A program made the translations under genes and the position numbers. DNA of 64,000 nt from Phycisphaerae bacterium (GTDB lineage: Bacteria; Planctomycetota; Phycisphaerae; Phycisphaerales; UBA1924), in NCBI GenBank assembly GCA_016793805.1, contig JAEUIZ010000029.1:62001-126000 (forward strand), in the 5' to 3' direction. Below are positions 18,642 to 27,406 of the stretch, piece after piece. Within the stretch, counting starts at the first letter, position 1. Each line of letters starts with the position of its first letter. Under the pieces are notes generated by a model. The model had not been told where the DNA came from. It worked only from the letters and a program-made list of their open reading frames with translations, and ran no database searches.

Positions 18642-19019
18642 ATGCCATCACTGACGATCGTGCGAGGGCAGAACGAGGGCGACTACTACCCGCTGGGGAA
18701 GCGGACGATGGTCATTGGGCGGCAAGAGGGCTGCCCGATCCAGGTGGTGGATGATCGCGTCTCGCGGCGTCATGTGCAGATCCGCTATGACGAGGCGGAC
18801 GGCTCGTACCACCTGCTCGACATGAAGAGCGCGAACGGGACGTTCCTGAACGGGCGAAAGGTCGAGACGGACATCGCGCTCCGCGACAACGACGAGATCG
18901 AGATCGGCGGATCGAAGATGATCTTCTCGGAGACGGACTTTCCCGACCGCTCCAGCGCGCTGGCGCACTTCAAGAAGCAGGGTGAGCGGAGCCGACCGAC
19001 GATCGAGGGCGGGCGATAG
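18642..19019 (+). CDS. FHA-domain protein
   Basis: The 125-aa protein consists almost entirely of one forkhead-associated domain, a phosphothreonine-binding module. Key residues are present: IGRQEGCPIQV (Gly-Arg), VSRRHVQI (Ser..His), SANGTFLNG (Asn-Gly-Thr) and LRDNDEIEIGG. A 30-aa polar tail follows. No kinase or phosphatase gene is nearby, so its partner is unknown. It may be a signalling adaptor for a Ser/Thr kinase encoded elsewhere, as planctomycetes carry many. The 65-nt gap from the PKS gene and a -10-like TAGGAT argue for separate transcription. Confidence 0.88.
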   Translation: MPSLTIVRGQNEGDYYPLGKRTMVIGRQEGCPIQVVDDRVSRRHVQIRYDEADGSYHLLDMKSANGTFLNGRKVETDIALRDNDEIEIGGSKMIFSETDFPDRSSALAHFKKQGERSRPTIEGGR

Positions 19020-19049
19020 CGGGGTGGGCGTGGCGCGGGCCTCGGGGCC

Positions 19050-19055
19050 TATGCT
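19050..19055 (+). promoter_or_regulatory. -10-like TATGCT before the PfkB kinase
   Basis: TATGCT ends 6 nt before the ATG at 19062, with no Shine-Dalgarno sequence. A leaderless transcript is predicted. Confidence 0.5.
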
Positions 19056-19061
19056 GGCCGC

Positions 19062-19973
19062 ATGTCACTGATTGTCACCGGCACGATTGGCATCGACACG
19101 GTCTACACCCCGCAGGGGCACCGCGAGAAGGTGCTCGGGGGCTCGTGCACGTACTTCGCGGCGGCGGCGTCGTTCCACGGCCCGGTGCGCGTAGTGGCCG
19201 CGGTGGGCGAGGACTTCCCGGACTCGTTCCGCGCGACCCTCGCACGCTTCGGCGGGATCGACGCCTCGGGGATCGAGGTGCGCCGAGGGTCCAAGACGTT
19301 CGCGTGGGGCGGGAAGTACCTCGGGAACATGAACTCGCGCGAGACGCTGTTCACCGAACTGGGCGTGCTGGCCGAGCGACCGCCCGCGATGCCCGCTGCG
19401 TTCCGTGACAGCCGGACGGTGTTCCTGGCCAACACGCACCCGGCGGTGCAGTTGCAGATGCTCGAGGGCCTGCCGAAGCGGGCGCTTGCCGTGGCGGACA
19501 CGATGGACCTGTGGATCAACACCGCCCGGGCGGAGTTGGACCTCCTGCTCACGCGGATCGACGGGCTGGTGCTCAACTACGACGAGGCGGAACTGCTCAC
19601 GGGAAAGGCGAACACGGTGGCGGCGGCGCGGCACGTCCTGCGGATGGGACCTCGGTTCGTGGTGGTGAAGAAGGGCGAGCACGGGTGCATCCTGGTGCAC
19701 CGCGACGGGATCGCGGCGCTCCCGGCGTATCCGACGGAGGAGGTCGTCGATCCGACGGGCGCGGGCGACACGTTCGCGGGCGGGATGATGGGGTATCTCG
19801 CGAATCACAAGGGCGACGCGCAGTCCGTGGCGACGCTGCGAGAGGCGATCGCCCACGGCACGATCATGGCGAGTTTCAACATCGAGTCGTTCAGCCTCGA
19901 GCGGCTCACGACGCTGACGCGGGCGGAACTCGACAAGCGATACCGCGAGTTCGCGGCGATGGTGCGGGTGTAG
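19062..19973 (+). CDS. PfkB-family carbohydrate/nucleoside kinase
   Basis: The 303-aa ribokinase-fold enzyme phosphorylates a sugar or nucleoside at the expense of ATP. Diagnostic blocks: GTIGIDTVYTPQGH at the N-terminus, KVLGGSCTYFAAAASFHG (the GG substrate-binding motif), VVVKKGEHGCIL, and EVVDPTGAGDTFAGGMMGYL with the catalytic Asp of the GAGD anion hole. The substrate cannot be told from the family alone; the N-terminal region is unlike fructokinase or ribokinase and closer to the uncharacterised PfkB group. It is transcribed towards pyrC, with 18 nt between the two stops. Confidence 0.9.
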   Translation: MSLIVTGTIGIDTVYTPQGHREKVLGGSCTYFAAAASFHGPVRVVAAVGEDFPDSFRATLARFGGIDASGIEVRRGSKTFAWGGKYLGNMNSRETLFTELGVLAERPPAMPAAFRDSRTVFLANTHPAVQLQMLEGLPKRALAVADTMDLWINTARAELDLLLTRIDGLVLNYDEAELLTGKANTVAAARHVLRMGPRFVVVKKGEHGCILVHRDGIAALPAYPTEEVVDPTGAGDTFAGGMMGYLANHKGDAQSVATLREAIAHGTIMASFNIESFSLERLTTLTRAELDKRYREFAAMVRV

Positions 19974-19991
19974 CGGCGGGCTCGGTGGGCT

Positions 19992-21302
19992 TCAGCGCTG
20001 GACCTGGTGCGCGATCGTGCCGCCGACGATGGTCAGCACGGCGCGCGAGCGCATGGCACGGCCGAGGAACGGCGTGTTGCGCGATCGGCCCTTGATGTGC
20101 TCGGCCGAGAAGATCCATCGAGCGTCGGGGTCGATGAGCGTCACGTCGGCTGGCCCGCCTGGGGCGAGCGAGCCGAGCGCGGGCCGATGGGGCGAGGGCC
20201 GATCGAGGTTGCAGAGGCGGGCGGGCTCGATGGTGAGCAGGGCGATCAATCGCGGCCAGTCGATCGCGCCGGAGTGGACGAGGGCCTCGGCGTAGAGGGC
20301 GAGCGCGGATTCGAGCCCGATGATCCCGAAGGGGGCCTCTTCGAAGGGGAGTGCCTTTTCATCGGCGGTGTGCGGCGCGTGGTCGGTGGCCAGGACGGTG
20401 ATGGTGCCGTCGGCGACCGCGGCACGGAGGGCGTCCACGTCGCGCTGCTCGCGGAGCGGGGGGTTCATCTTCGCGGCGGTGTCGTAGTGGTCGCAGGCCT
20501 CGTGCGTGAGGATGAGGTGGTGGGGCGAGGCCTCGGCCGAGACGGGCTGCCCCGCGGCGCGGGCGCGGCGAATGAGATCGGCGGAGCCTTCGGACGAGAT
20601 GTGCTGGACGTGGTATCGGCAGCCGATCGCGCGGTTGAGACGAATGTCCCGCTCGATCATGAGTTCTTCGGCGACACGGGGCCAGCCCGTCAGGCCGAGC
20701 CGCGTCGCGATCGTGCCGGCGTGGATGGAGGCGCCGCGGGTGAGCGTGGGTTCCTGGCAGTGCTGCATGAGCGCGAGGCCGGTGGCTTTGACGGCGGCGA
20801 GGACGCGGGCCATGACCGCGGGGGAGGCGACGCCGTCGCCGTCGTCGGAGAATCCGACGGCACCCGCGCGGGCCATGAGCGAGATCTCGGCGGGCTCCTC
20901 GCCCTTGCGGCCCTTGGTCAGGGAGCCGACGGCGAAGATGCGGCAAGCCGCGGTCGCGCGGGCGCGGTGCTCGACGAACCCGATCATCTCCGGCGAGTCC
21001 AGCGCGGGCGAGGTGTTGGGGATGCAGCAGACGGTCGTGAACCCCCCGGCGACGGCGGCCTGCGAGCCCGAGCCCAGCGTTTCCTTGTGCTCCTGCCCCG
21101 GCTCGCGGAGGTGGACGTGCGGGTCGATCAGCCCGGGTGCGACGAGGAGGCCCTCGGCGTCGATGACGCGGTCCGCGGGGGTCCGGGTGAGCCCGGTCCC
21201 GATCTCCGCGACGAGCCCGTTGCGGAGGGCGACATCGACGACCCGATCGAGGGAGGAGGCGGGGTCGATGACTCGCCCGCCGGTGATGAGGATGTGGCTC
21301 AT
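19992..21302 (-). CDS. pyrC: Dihydroorotase
   Basis: Zinc amidohydrolase that cyclises N-carbamoyl-aspartate to dihydroorotate in pyrimidine synthesis. The 436-aa protein has the class I (multifunctional-type) pattern: [20 protein letters not shown] (metal-binding HxH), [28 protein letters not shown] (His), [12 protein letters not shown] (His) and [15 protein letters not shown] (catalytic Asp). The start at 21302 ([20 protein letters not shown]) matches the family; the open frame extends 190 nt further upstream without homology. TATCCT lies 8 nt before the ATG and there is no Shine-Dalgarno sequence. Confidence 0.95.
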   Translation of the reverse strand: MSHILITGGRVIDPASSLDRVVDVALRNGLVAEIGTGLTRTPADRVIDAEGLLVAPGLIDPHVHLREPGQEHKETLGSGSQAAVAGGFTTVCCIPNTSPALDSPEMIGFVEHRARATAACRIFAVGSLTKGRKGEEPAEISLMARAGAVGFSDDGDGVASPAVMARVLAAVKATGLALMQHCQEPTLTRGASIHAGTIATRLGLTGWPRVAEELMIERDIRLNRAIGCRYHVQHISSEGSADLIRRARAAGQPVSAEASPHHLILTHEACDHYDTAAKMNPPLREQRDVDALRAAVADGTITVLATDHAPHTADEKALPFEEAPFGIIGLESALALYAEALVHSGAIDWPRLIALLTIEPARLCNLDRPSPHRPALGSLAPGGPADVTLIDPDARWIFSAEHIKGRSRNTPFLGRAMRSRAVLTIVGGTIAHQVQR

Positions 21303-21310
21303 GCGTGGAG

Positions 21311-21316
21311 AGGATA
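21311..21316 (-). promoter_or_regulatory. -10-like TATCCT before pyrC
   Basis: On the minus strand TATCCT ends 8 nt before the pyrC ATG. It is a weaker match than others in the window, but the position fits the same leaderless pattern. Confidence 0.3.
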
Positions 21317-21450
21317 AGGAGTTGGGGGCTGCGGGTCGTGCCGGAGATGGGGCAATCGCCCGAGGTCCGATAGAGACGGGAACCGTTGGGGCCTGGAAGC
21401 CGAACCTGAAGCCAATCTCGTCCAGTTTTCCACAAGCGGCCAATGGCCGG

Positions 21451-21456
21451 TATGCT
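21451..21456 (+). promoter_or_regulatory. -10-like TATGCT before metalloprotease 1
   Basis: TATGCT lies about 76 nt before the ATG at 21532, predicting a leader of about 70 nt that ends in an AGGAAAGGAA ribosome binding site. Confidence 0.35.
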
Positions 21457-21531
21457 GGGCGTGCTGAGATCGGCGATGTCCGGGCGTCGTGCACCGGCTC
21501 GCGAGGTGTTTGTCAGGAAAGGAACGTACGC

Positions 21532-24264
21532 ATGGCTCGGCGCAAGGTCGTGACGGTGGCGGCTCTGCTTTCGGCGTGTTCGCTAGCGATGGCGGTGGAG
21601 CAGGCGGTCCCGGTCCCGGGGCCGGACACGCAGGCGCTTCTGAATCTGTACCCAGGCTCGCGCGTCGAGTTTGACCAGGGCAAGGTGCGGATGTTCTACG
21701 GGGTTCCGATGACCGCGGGGATCAACGCGGCGGATGCCGCGGCTCGGTTCATTTCCGACCACGGCTCGGCGTTTGGCGTGGGCCAGTTGACCGCGACGCA
21801 GACGTTCTCGACCCCGACGATCGACGGGAAGTTCACGATCACTGGGTACGTGCAGCACATCAACGGCGTGCCGGTGGAGTACGGCAACCTGCGGATCATG
21901 GTGATGCACGAGCCGATCCCGCAGGTGGTGTACGCGGCGGGAACGCTGGCCTCGATGCCCGAGGGCGGGCTGACGCCGACGCTGGACGGGCCGATGGCGC
22001 TGCGGCTGGCGCAGGCGCACATGCTCGCCAAGGGCGCGAAGGTCTGGACGGCGCCGCAACTGGTGATCTACCAGGGCGAGGGATCGTGGACGACCCCGGT
22101 GCTGGCGTGGAAGGTCACGGGCTCGTCGCCGAATCCTGCGGACGCGTACAGCCTGACGTTCTTCATCGACGCGAGGACGGGCGTGACCCGCCATGTGCGC
22201 AACGACGTGGTGAACACGGATGTCGCCGGCACGGTCAAGGGCTGGGGCACGCCGGGCACGAGCCCCGACACGAACACGAATCCCCCGGTGCTGATGGACA
22301 TTCCCGAGATTCGCGTGACGATCCAGGGCGGGAACAACGCGGTCGCGGATCGCCTGGGCGTGTTCTCGATTCTGAACCCTGGAACGACGCCCGTGACGGT
22401 GCTGACGGGGGTGCATTCGAGCGTGAGCGGGGGCGGGCCTTGGGTCAATGTGGTGCCGGTGAGTCTGGGGCCGACGGTCGCCCAGTCGCTGACGAACGTG
22501 ACGCCTCCCGGCCCGGCGAACTTCATCCTCAACCCCACTCCCTCGCAGGGGCTGACGGCGCAGATCAACACCTTCATCGGCGTGACCAAGACGCACAACA
22601 TGTTCAAGGATCGGGCGCCCGGCTTTACGGCGCTGGACATCGCGCTCACCTCCAACACGGGCGTCTCCGGCACGTGCAACGCCAACTTCAACCCCAGCAA
22701 CCTCACCATCAACTTCTTCAACGCCGGCGGTGGCTGCGTGAACACGGCCTACAGCGGCGTCATCTCGCACGAGTATGGGCACTTCATCGTGAACCGCCTG
22801 AACCTCGCACAGGGCGCCTTCGGCGAGGGCTTCGGCGACTGCTGCGCCGAACTTCTTTGGGATGACTTCATCCTCGGGCGCGACTTCAGCGGGCCGGGCA
22901 CGAACGTCCGCAACCCCATCGCGTCGAACATCCAGTATCCGTGCTCGTCGGCGATCCACACCTGCGGCATGGTGATCGGCGGCGGTTGGTGGCGGACCCG
23001 CGAGAACATGGGCGCGTTCTATGGCTCGGCCAACGGGCTGGACCGCACCCGCGACCTCTTTGTCAAGTGGGCGCTCCTGACGGTCGGCGGCTCCGGCTCC
23101 AACGCCGCCGTGCCCGCCAACGTTGTCGAGATTCTCGTGGCGGACGACGATGATGGGAACACGAGCAACGGGACGCCCAACTACTCCCGCATCTGTCCGG
23201 CCTGGGCGGCGCACAGCCTCCAGTGCCCGGCGCTCTCCCTCATCACGTTCAACTATCCCAATGGTCGGCCCGCGACGGTCACTCCGAACCAGACGTTCTC
23301 GTTCCCCGTCAACGTGACGGCGGTGAGCGTCCCGCCCGTGCCCGGGACGGGAACCCTGAGTTACCGCATTGGGACCACCGGCTCGTTCACCACGGTCCCG
23401 ATGACCCAGGGCGCGGCGAACCAGTACACCGCGGTCCTCCCGGCCGCCCCGTGCGGGTCGCAGATCCAGTACTACGTCGGCGCCACGGCCCAGGGCGGGA
23501 CGATCGTCACCGATCCGGGAAATCCCCCGACAACGGTGTTCACCGCCACCTCGGCGGCCGGTTCGACCACGGCCGCCGACCTCAACATGAACACCGACCC
23601 GGGCTGGACGGTCACCAACGATCCGTCGCTGACGACGGGGCAGTGGCAACGCGGCGTTCCCGTGACGCCCGCGCCGACGAACTGCCCTTCGGCCGACGCC
23701 GACGGCAGCGGGCAGTGCTGGGTCACGCACAACCTCACCGGGAACTTCGACGTGGACGGCGGCCCGACGGTCCTGACCACCGGCGTCTACGACCTCTCGG
23801 CCTATCCCAGCGTCACCGTCAGTTACGCCCGGTGGATCCAGTCGATCAACGGCGTGCTGGACACGCTGCGGTTCGAGTACTCCACGAACAACGGCAGCAC
23901 CTGGACGCTGCTCGAGAACGCTTCGACCGCCGCGGGCTGGGTGACGGTCAGCCATACCCTGACCGGTCCGACGGCCCAGATGCGGTTCCGCTGGATCGCC
24001 ACGGACAACCCGAACGACTCGGTCACCGAAGCGGGCGTTGACGCGTTCAAGATCGTGGGCGTGACGTGTGGCACGCCGTGCTACGCCAACTGCGACGGGA
24101 GCACGAACGCTCCGGTCCTCAACGTCAACGACTTTGTGTGCTTCCAGAACCTGTTTGCCGCGGGCGACACGCGGGCCAACTGCGACAACAGCACGCTGCC
24201 GCCGGTCCTGAATGTCAACGACTTTACCTGCTTCCTGAATGCGTTCGCGGCCGGTTGCCCGTGA
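21532..24264 (+). CDS. Secreted M36-like metalloprotease 1 with GC-type dockerin tail
   Basis: Predicted extracellular zinc endopeptidase of 910 aa. Signal peptide about residues 1-21 (ending LAMA). A fungalysin/thermolysin-type propeptide (FTP) region covers roughly residues 35-215 (ISDHGSAFGVG, YVQHINGVPVEYGNLRIMV). A PA-like insert lies in the middle. The catalytic site is HEYGH at 413-417 with the third zinc ligand in GEGFGD about 20 residues later, the M36 arrangement. A beta-sandwich region follows, and residues 850-910 form two dockerin-like repeats (CYANCDGSTNAPVLNVNDF... and ANCDNSTLPPVLNVNDF...). AAAGGAA precedes the ATG. A strong terminator follows. It is paralogous to the genes at 24515 and 30671. 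Substrate unknown. Confidence 0.88.
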   Translation: MARRKVVTVAALLSACSLAMAVEQAVPVPGPDTQALLNLYPGSRVEFDQGKVRMFYGVPMTAGINAADAAARFISDHGSAFGVGQLTATQTFSTPTIDGKFTITGYVQHINGVPVEYGNLRIMVMHEPIPQVVYAAGTLASMPEGGLTPTLDGPMALRLAQAHMLAKGAKVWTAPQLVIYQGEGSWTTPVLAWKVTGSSPNPADAYSLTFFIDARTGVTRHVRNDVVNTDVAGTVKGWGTPGTSPDTNTNPPVLMDIPEIRVTIQGGNNAVADRLGVFSILNPGTTPVTVLTGVHSSVSGGGPWVNVVPVSLGPTVAQSLTNVTPPGPANFILNPTPSQGLTAQINTFIGVTKTHNMFKDRAPGFTALDIALTSNTGVSGTCNANFNPSNLTINFFNAGGGCVNTAYSGVISHEYGHFIVNRLNLAQGAFGEGFGDCCAELLWDDFILGRDFSGPGTNVRNPIASNIQYPCSSAIHTCGMVIGGGWWRTRENMGAFYGSANGLDRTRDLFVKWALLTVGGSGSNAAVPANVVEILVADDDDGNTSNGTPNYSRICPAWAAHSLQCPALSLITFNYPNGRPATVTPNQTFSFPVNVTAVSVPPVPGTGTLSYRIGTTGSFTTVPMTQGAANQYTAVLPAAPCGSQIQYYVGATAQGGTIVTDPGNPPTTVFTATSAAGSTTAADLNMNTDPGWTVTNDPSLTTGQWQRGVPVTPAPTNCPSADADGSGQCWVTHNLTGNFDVDGGPTVLTTGVYDLSAYPSVTVSYARWIQSINGVLDTLRFEYSTNNGSTWTLLENASTAAGWVTVSHTLTGPTAQMRFRWIATDNPNDSVTEAGVDAFKIVGVTCGTPCYANCDGSTNAPVLNVNDFVCFQNLFAAGDTRANCDNSTLPPVLNVNDFTCFLNAFAAGCP

Positions 24265-24330
24265 GTCTGTAGCACCGTTCGCCTTGTATCCCTGCCAAGG
24301 TGGGACGCGGACCGAGCAGAACGAACCCCA

Positions 24331-24365
24331 GCGACCCCGGACCAATCCGGGGTTGCTTTCTTTTT
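24331..24365 (+). terminator. Rho-independent terminator after metalloprotease 1
   Basis: An 11-bp stem (8 strong pairs ACCCCGGA/TCCGGGGT plus flanking pairs including one G-U) with a 4-nt loop is followed by TTTCTTTTT. It separates the first two protease genes into independent units. Confidence 0.85.
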
Positions 24366-24443
24366 GCCGGCAGGTTTTCGGACGCGAAACCCCCCGTCGC
24401 GATCCCTCGGATAGGTGGGGGTCTGGGGTGGTTGACAGTGCTG

Positions 24444-24449
24444 TATACT
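24444..24449 (+). promoter_or_regulatory. -10-like TATACT before metalloprotease 2
   Basis: TATACT differs from the sigma-70 consensus at one base. It lies 65 nt before the ATG at 24515. A TTGACA 6 nt upstream is too close to act as its -35 element. Confidence 0.45.
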
Positions 24450-24514
24450 ACGTGCGGGGCCGATGTGGCCCGTTCGGGACCACGGAGGGGCGAGTGTCGC
24501 CCAAGGAAAGAGAC

Positions 24515-27292
24515 ATGACCATCAAGCGAACGATCGGCGTGGGGCTGCTGGCGGTGTGCGCGGGGTCGGCGGTGTCATGGGCCGAGGTCAATCCGGCGAC
24601 GCTCCCGACTTCGGCGAAGGACTTGCAGCGGGTCTATCCGGGGGTGGAGTTCTTCCGGGAAGCCGACGGGCGAGTGCGCATGGCGTATGGGCGGGAGATG
24701 ACGCCCGGGCTGACTCCAAAGGCCGCGGCGGAACAGTTCATCAAGGACCACGGTGCGATCTTCGGGGCCGGGCAGCCGGACCTTCGCGAGACGTTCCACG
24801 CGATCGTGGACAACGGGAAGACGTCGATCCTGGCGTACCGGCAGTACATCGGCGGGCTCCCGGTGGAGTATGGGAACGCGCGGATCATGGTGTCGCACGA
24901 GCCGTTCCCGCGGGTGACGTATGCGGCAGCGACGCTGGCGCCGATGTCGCCGGAACTGCTCGCGGCACCGGCGCTGGACGGTGACACTGCGGTGCTGCTG
25001 GTTCGGGCGCAGCGGCTGTACTCGAATCTGACGCAGTGGTCGAAGCCGGAACTGGTGATCTACCAGGGCGAGGCGGACGGGAGCCGCCCGGTGCAGGCGT
25101 GGAAGTTCAGCGGGGGCAACGGGCAACTGGCCAAAGCGAGGGCGTACACGTTCTTTGTCGAGGCGAGGACGGGACGGCTGGTGCAGGCGCGCGACGAGAT
25201 CCTGCACATCGACGTGAACGGGACGGTGACGGGGATGGCGACGCCCGGGGTGCTCCCGGATACGCCGGAGAACCCTCCCGTGGAGATGCCGATCCCGGGC
25301 GTGAAGGTGAATCCGGGCGGGATCTTCGCGAATCTCGACGGCACGTTCACGCTCCCCAACGCGGGCACGACCACCGTCAACGTGACGGCGAAACTGGGCA
25401 GCGTCGCGGGCGACGGGCGGTGGGTCTTCATCGGGACGACGAACGGCCCGGCGGCGCTGAGCCTGACTGTGCCGACGCTGCCTCCCGGTCCCGCGCTGCT
25501 GAAGTTCAACCCGAATCCGTCGGAGTTCCTGACGGCGCAGGTGAACGTGATGATCCACACGCACCTGATCCACAACTACTACCGCGATCGGTACACGACG
25601 CCGACGCCGAACATTGATGTGTCGCTGCGGGCGAACGTGAACATCAACGACGCGTGCAACGCGTTCTTCACGACGCAGGGCGGCCCGAGCATCAACTTCT
25701 TCCGCGCCAACCAGGGCTGCCCCAACACCGGGTACAGCAACGTGGTCGCGCACGAGTACGGGCATTACTTCGTCAACCAGCGCATGCTCCAGCAGGGGGC
25801 CTTCGGCGAGGGCGCCAGCGACGTGGGCGCGATGCTCCTCTACGACGACTCCATCATCGGGCGTGACTTCTTCGGCCCGGGCTCGAATGTCCGCGACCCC
25901 CTCGGCGCCAACCTCCAGTACCCATGCAGCGGCGGGAGCCACTATTGCGGGCAGGTCCTCGGGGGCATCTGGTGGCGGATCCGCACCAACTTCGGCGGGC
26001 ACTACGGCGAGCCCGCGGGCCTGGAGAATACGCGCACGTTGCACGTCAAGTGGATGCTGCTCACGCTCGGGGGCATGGGCTCGAACGCGGCCCACCCCGC
26101 CACGGCGATCGAGGTGCTCCGGGCCGACGACGACGATGGGCAGTACCTCAACGGGACGCCCAACTACGACCTGATCTGCCCGGCGTTCAAGGCGCACAGC
26201 ATCAACTGCCCGACGCTGGACTACGTGGCGTTTGAGTTCCCGCAGGGGCTGCCCGAGCGGGCCACGTCGAACCAGATCATCACGTTCCCCGTGCAACTCG
26301 TGCAGGGCCAGGGCACGATCGCCGCGAACTCCGGGCGGGTTCACTATTCCACGGACGGCACGAACTTCACCGCGATCAACATGACCTCGCAGGGCGGGAA
26401 CCTCTACACCGCGACGATCCCCGCGCAGCCGTGCGGGACGATGCTGCGGTACTACGTCTCGGGCCGGACCACGACCAACGCGGTCAGCACGTCGCCCAAG
26501 GGCGCGCCGGCCAACCGGTACTACCTGCCGTATGCCAACACGTTCACCCCGATTCTCGAAGACGACATGGAGTTCGACCGCGGGTGGTCGGGCGTTGGCC
26601 CCGAGGACACCGCGACCAGCGGCAGATGGACTCGTAACGTCCCGCAACTCACCGAGGCCCAGCCCGGCACGGATCACACGCCCACCGGCACCATCTGCTG
26701 GGTGACGGACTTCCGCGCGGGCTCGCAGGTGTCCGAGTTTGACGTGGACGACGGGAAGACGACGCTCACGTCGCCGACCTTCAACGCGGCGAATCTTGTC
26801 GAGCCGCTGGCGAGTTATTGGCGCTGGTACTCCAACGGGGTCGGTCCGCTCATGCCCTTCACCAACACGTTCCGCGTCGATATCTCCAACGACAACGGGA
26901 ACACATGGATCCCGCTCGAGCGAGTCGGACCGGACGGCGACGGGACCACGGGCGGATGGAAGTATCGCGCGTTCCGCATCGCGGATGTGCTGCCCCCGAC
27001 GAACCAGATGAGGATGCGGTTCATCGCCGAGGACCTGACGGGCAGCATCGTCGAGGCCGCGGTCGATGACGTCAACATTTTCGCCATCAACTGCGCTCCC
27101 CTGAACTGCTATCCCAACTGCGACGGCAGCGGCGGGACGCCCGTGCTCAACGTGGCGGACTTCATCTGCTTCCTCAACAAGTTCGCCGCCGGCGACTCAT
27201 ACGCCAACTGCGACCAGAGCACGACGGCCCCGATCCTCAACGTGGCGGACTTCATCTGCTTCAACAACGCCTTCGCGGCCGGGTGCCCGTGA
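24515..27292 (+). CDS. Secreted M36-like metalloprotease 2 with GC-type dockerin tail
   Basis: Paralogue of the preceding protease, 925 aa. Signal peptide about residues 1-23 (MTIKRTIGVGLLAVCAGSAV, ending SWA). FTP-like propeptide with YRQYIGGLPVEYGNARIMVS. HEYGH is again at 413-417, followed by GEGASD carrying the third ligand; the aromatic residue usual in GEG(W/F)SD is Ala here. The C-terminal half holds a beta-sandwich region (FEFPQG..., DVDDGKTTLTSPTF). The tail from residue 865 has two dockerin repeats (CYPNCDGSGGTPVLNVADF and ANCDQSTTAPILNVADF). AAGGA (24503-24507) precedes the ATG. Local DNA identity with gene 1, for example around CTGGTGATCTACCAGGGCGA, supports a duplication. Confidence 0.88.
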   Translation: MTIKRTIGVGLLAVCAGSAVSWAEVNPATLPTSAKDLQRVYPGVEFFREADGRVRMAYGREMTPGLTPKAAAEQFIKDHGAIFGAGQPDLRETFHAIVDNGKTSILAYRQYIGGLPVEYGNARIMVSHEPFPRVTYAAATLAPMSPELLAAPALDGDTAVLLVRAQRLYSNLTQWSKPELVIYQGEADGSRPVQAWKFSGGNGQLAKARAYTFFVEARTGRLVQARDEILHIDVNGTVTGMATPGVLPDTPENPPVEMPIPGVKVNPGGIFANLDGTFTLPNAGTTTVNVTAKLGSVAGDGRWVFIGTTNGPAALSLTVPTLPPGPALLKFNPNPSEFLTAQVNVMIHTHLIHNYYRDRYTTPTPNIDVSLRANVNINDACNAFFTTQGGPSINFFRANQGCPNTGYSNVVAHEYGHYFVNQRMLQQGAFGEGASDVGAMLLYDDSIIGRDFFGPGSNVRDPLGANLQYPCSGGSHYCGQVLGGIWWRIRTNFGGHYGEPAGLENTRTLHVKWMLLTLGGMGSNAAHPATAIEVLRADDDDGQYLNGTPNYDLICPAFKAHSINCPTLDYVAFEFPQGLPERATSNQIITFPVQLVQGQGTIAANSGRVHYSTDGTNFTAINMTSQGGNLYTATIPAQPCGTMLRYYVSGRTTTNAVSTSPKGAPANRYYLPYANTFTPILEDDMEFDRGWSGVGPEDTATSGRWTRNVPQLTEAQPGTDHTPTGTICWVTDFRAGSQVSEFDVDDGKTTLTSPTFNAANLVEPLASYWRWYSNGVGPLMPFTNTFRVDISNDNGNTWIPLERVGPDGDGTTGGWKYRAFRIADVLPPTNQMRMRFIAEDLTGSIVEAAVDDVNIFAINCAPLNCYPNCDGSGGTPVLNVADFICFLNKFAAGDSYANCDQSTTAPILNVADFICFNNAFAAGCP

Positions 27293-27329
27293 TCCTCGCC
27301 GGCTGAGGCGGTCATCTCAGGTCCACTGC

Positions 27330-27355
27330 CACGCCCTCCCCCGTGGGAGGGCGTG
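27330..27355 (+). terminator. Strong hairpin after metalloprotease 2
   Basis: A perfect 11-bp stem, CACGCCCTCCC with its complement, closes a CCGT tetraloop 37 nt after the stop. No T run follows, so it may be a 3'-end stabiliser or an intrinsic terminator of the tail-less kind. Confidence 0.55.
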
Positions 27356-27391
27356 ATTGCGCGCGGGCTGGACCGCAGCGGCGCCAGAGGA

Positions 27392-27397
27392 TAGGAT
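27392..27397 (+). promoter_or_regulatory. -10-like TAGGAT before the Y-family polymerase
   Basis: TAGGAT ends 9 nt before the ATG, with no Shine-Dalgarno sequence. TGGACC lies 17 nt upstream as a possible weak -35 element. No SOS box was recognised. Confidence 0.4.
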
Positions 27398-27406
27398 TCT
27401 GTTCGG

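Noticed and set aside
21583-24345. Long minus-strand frame opposite metalloprotease 1
   Set aside because: Same reason: Arg/Val/Gly-rich, no domain, and the plus frame has a complete, recognisable protease.
24432-24449. TTGACA with TATACT as a classical promoter before metalloprotease 2
   Set aside because: The spacing is only 6 nt, so the two cannot form a -35/-10 pair; only TATACT was kept.
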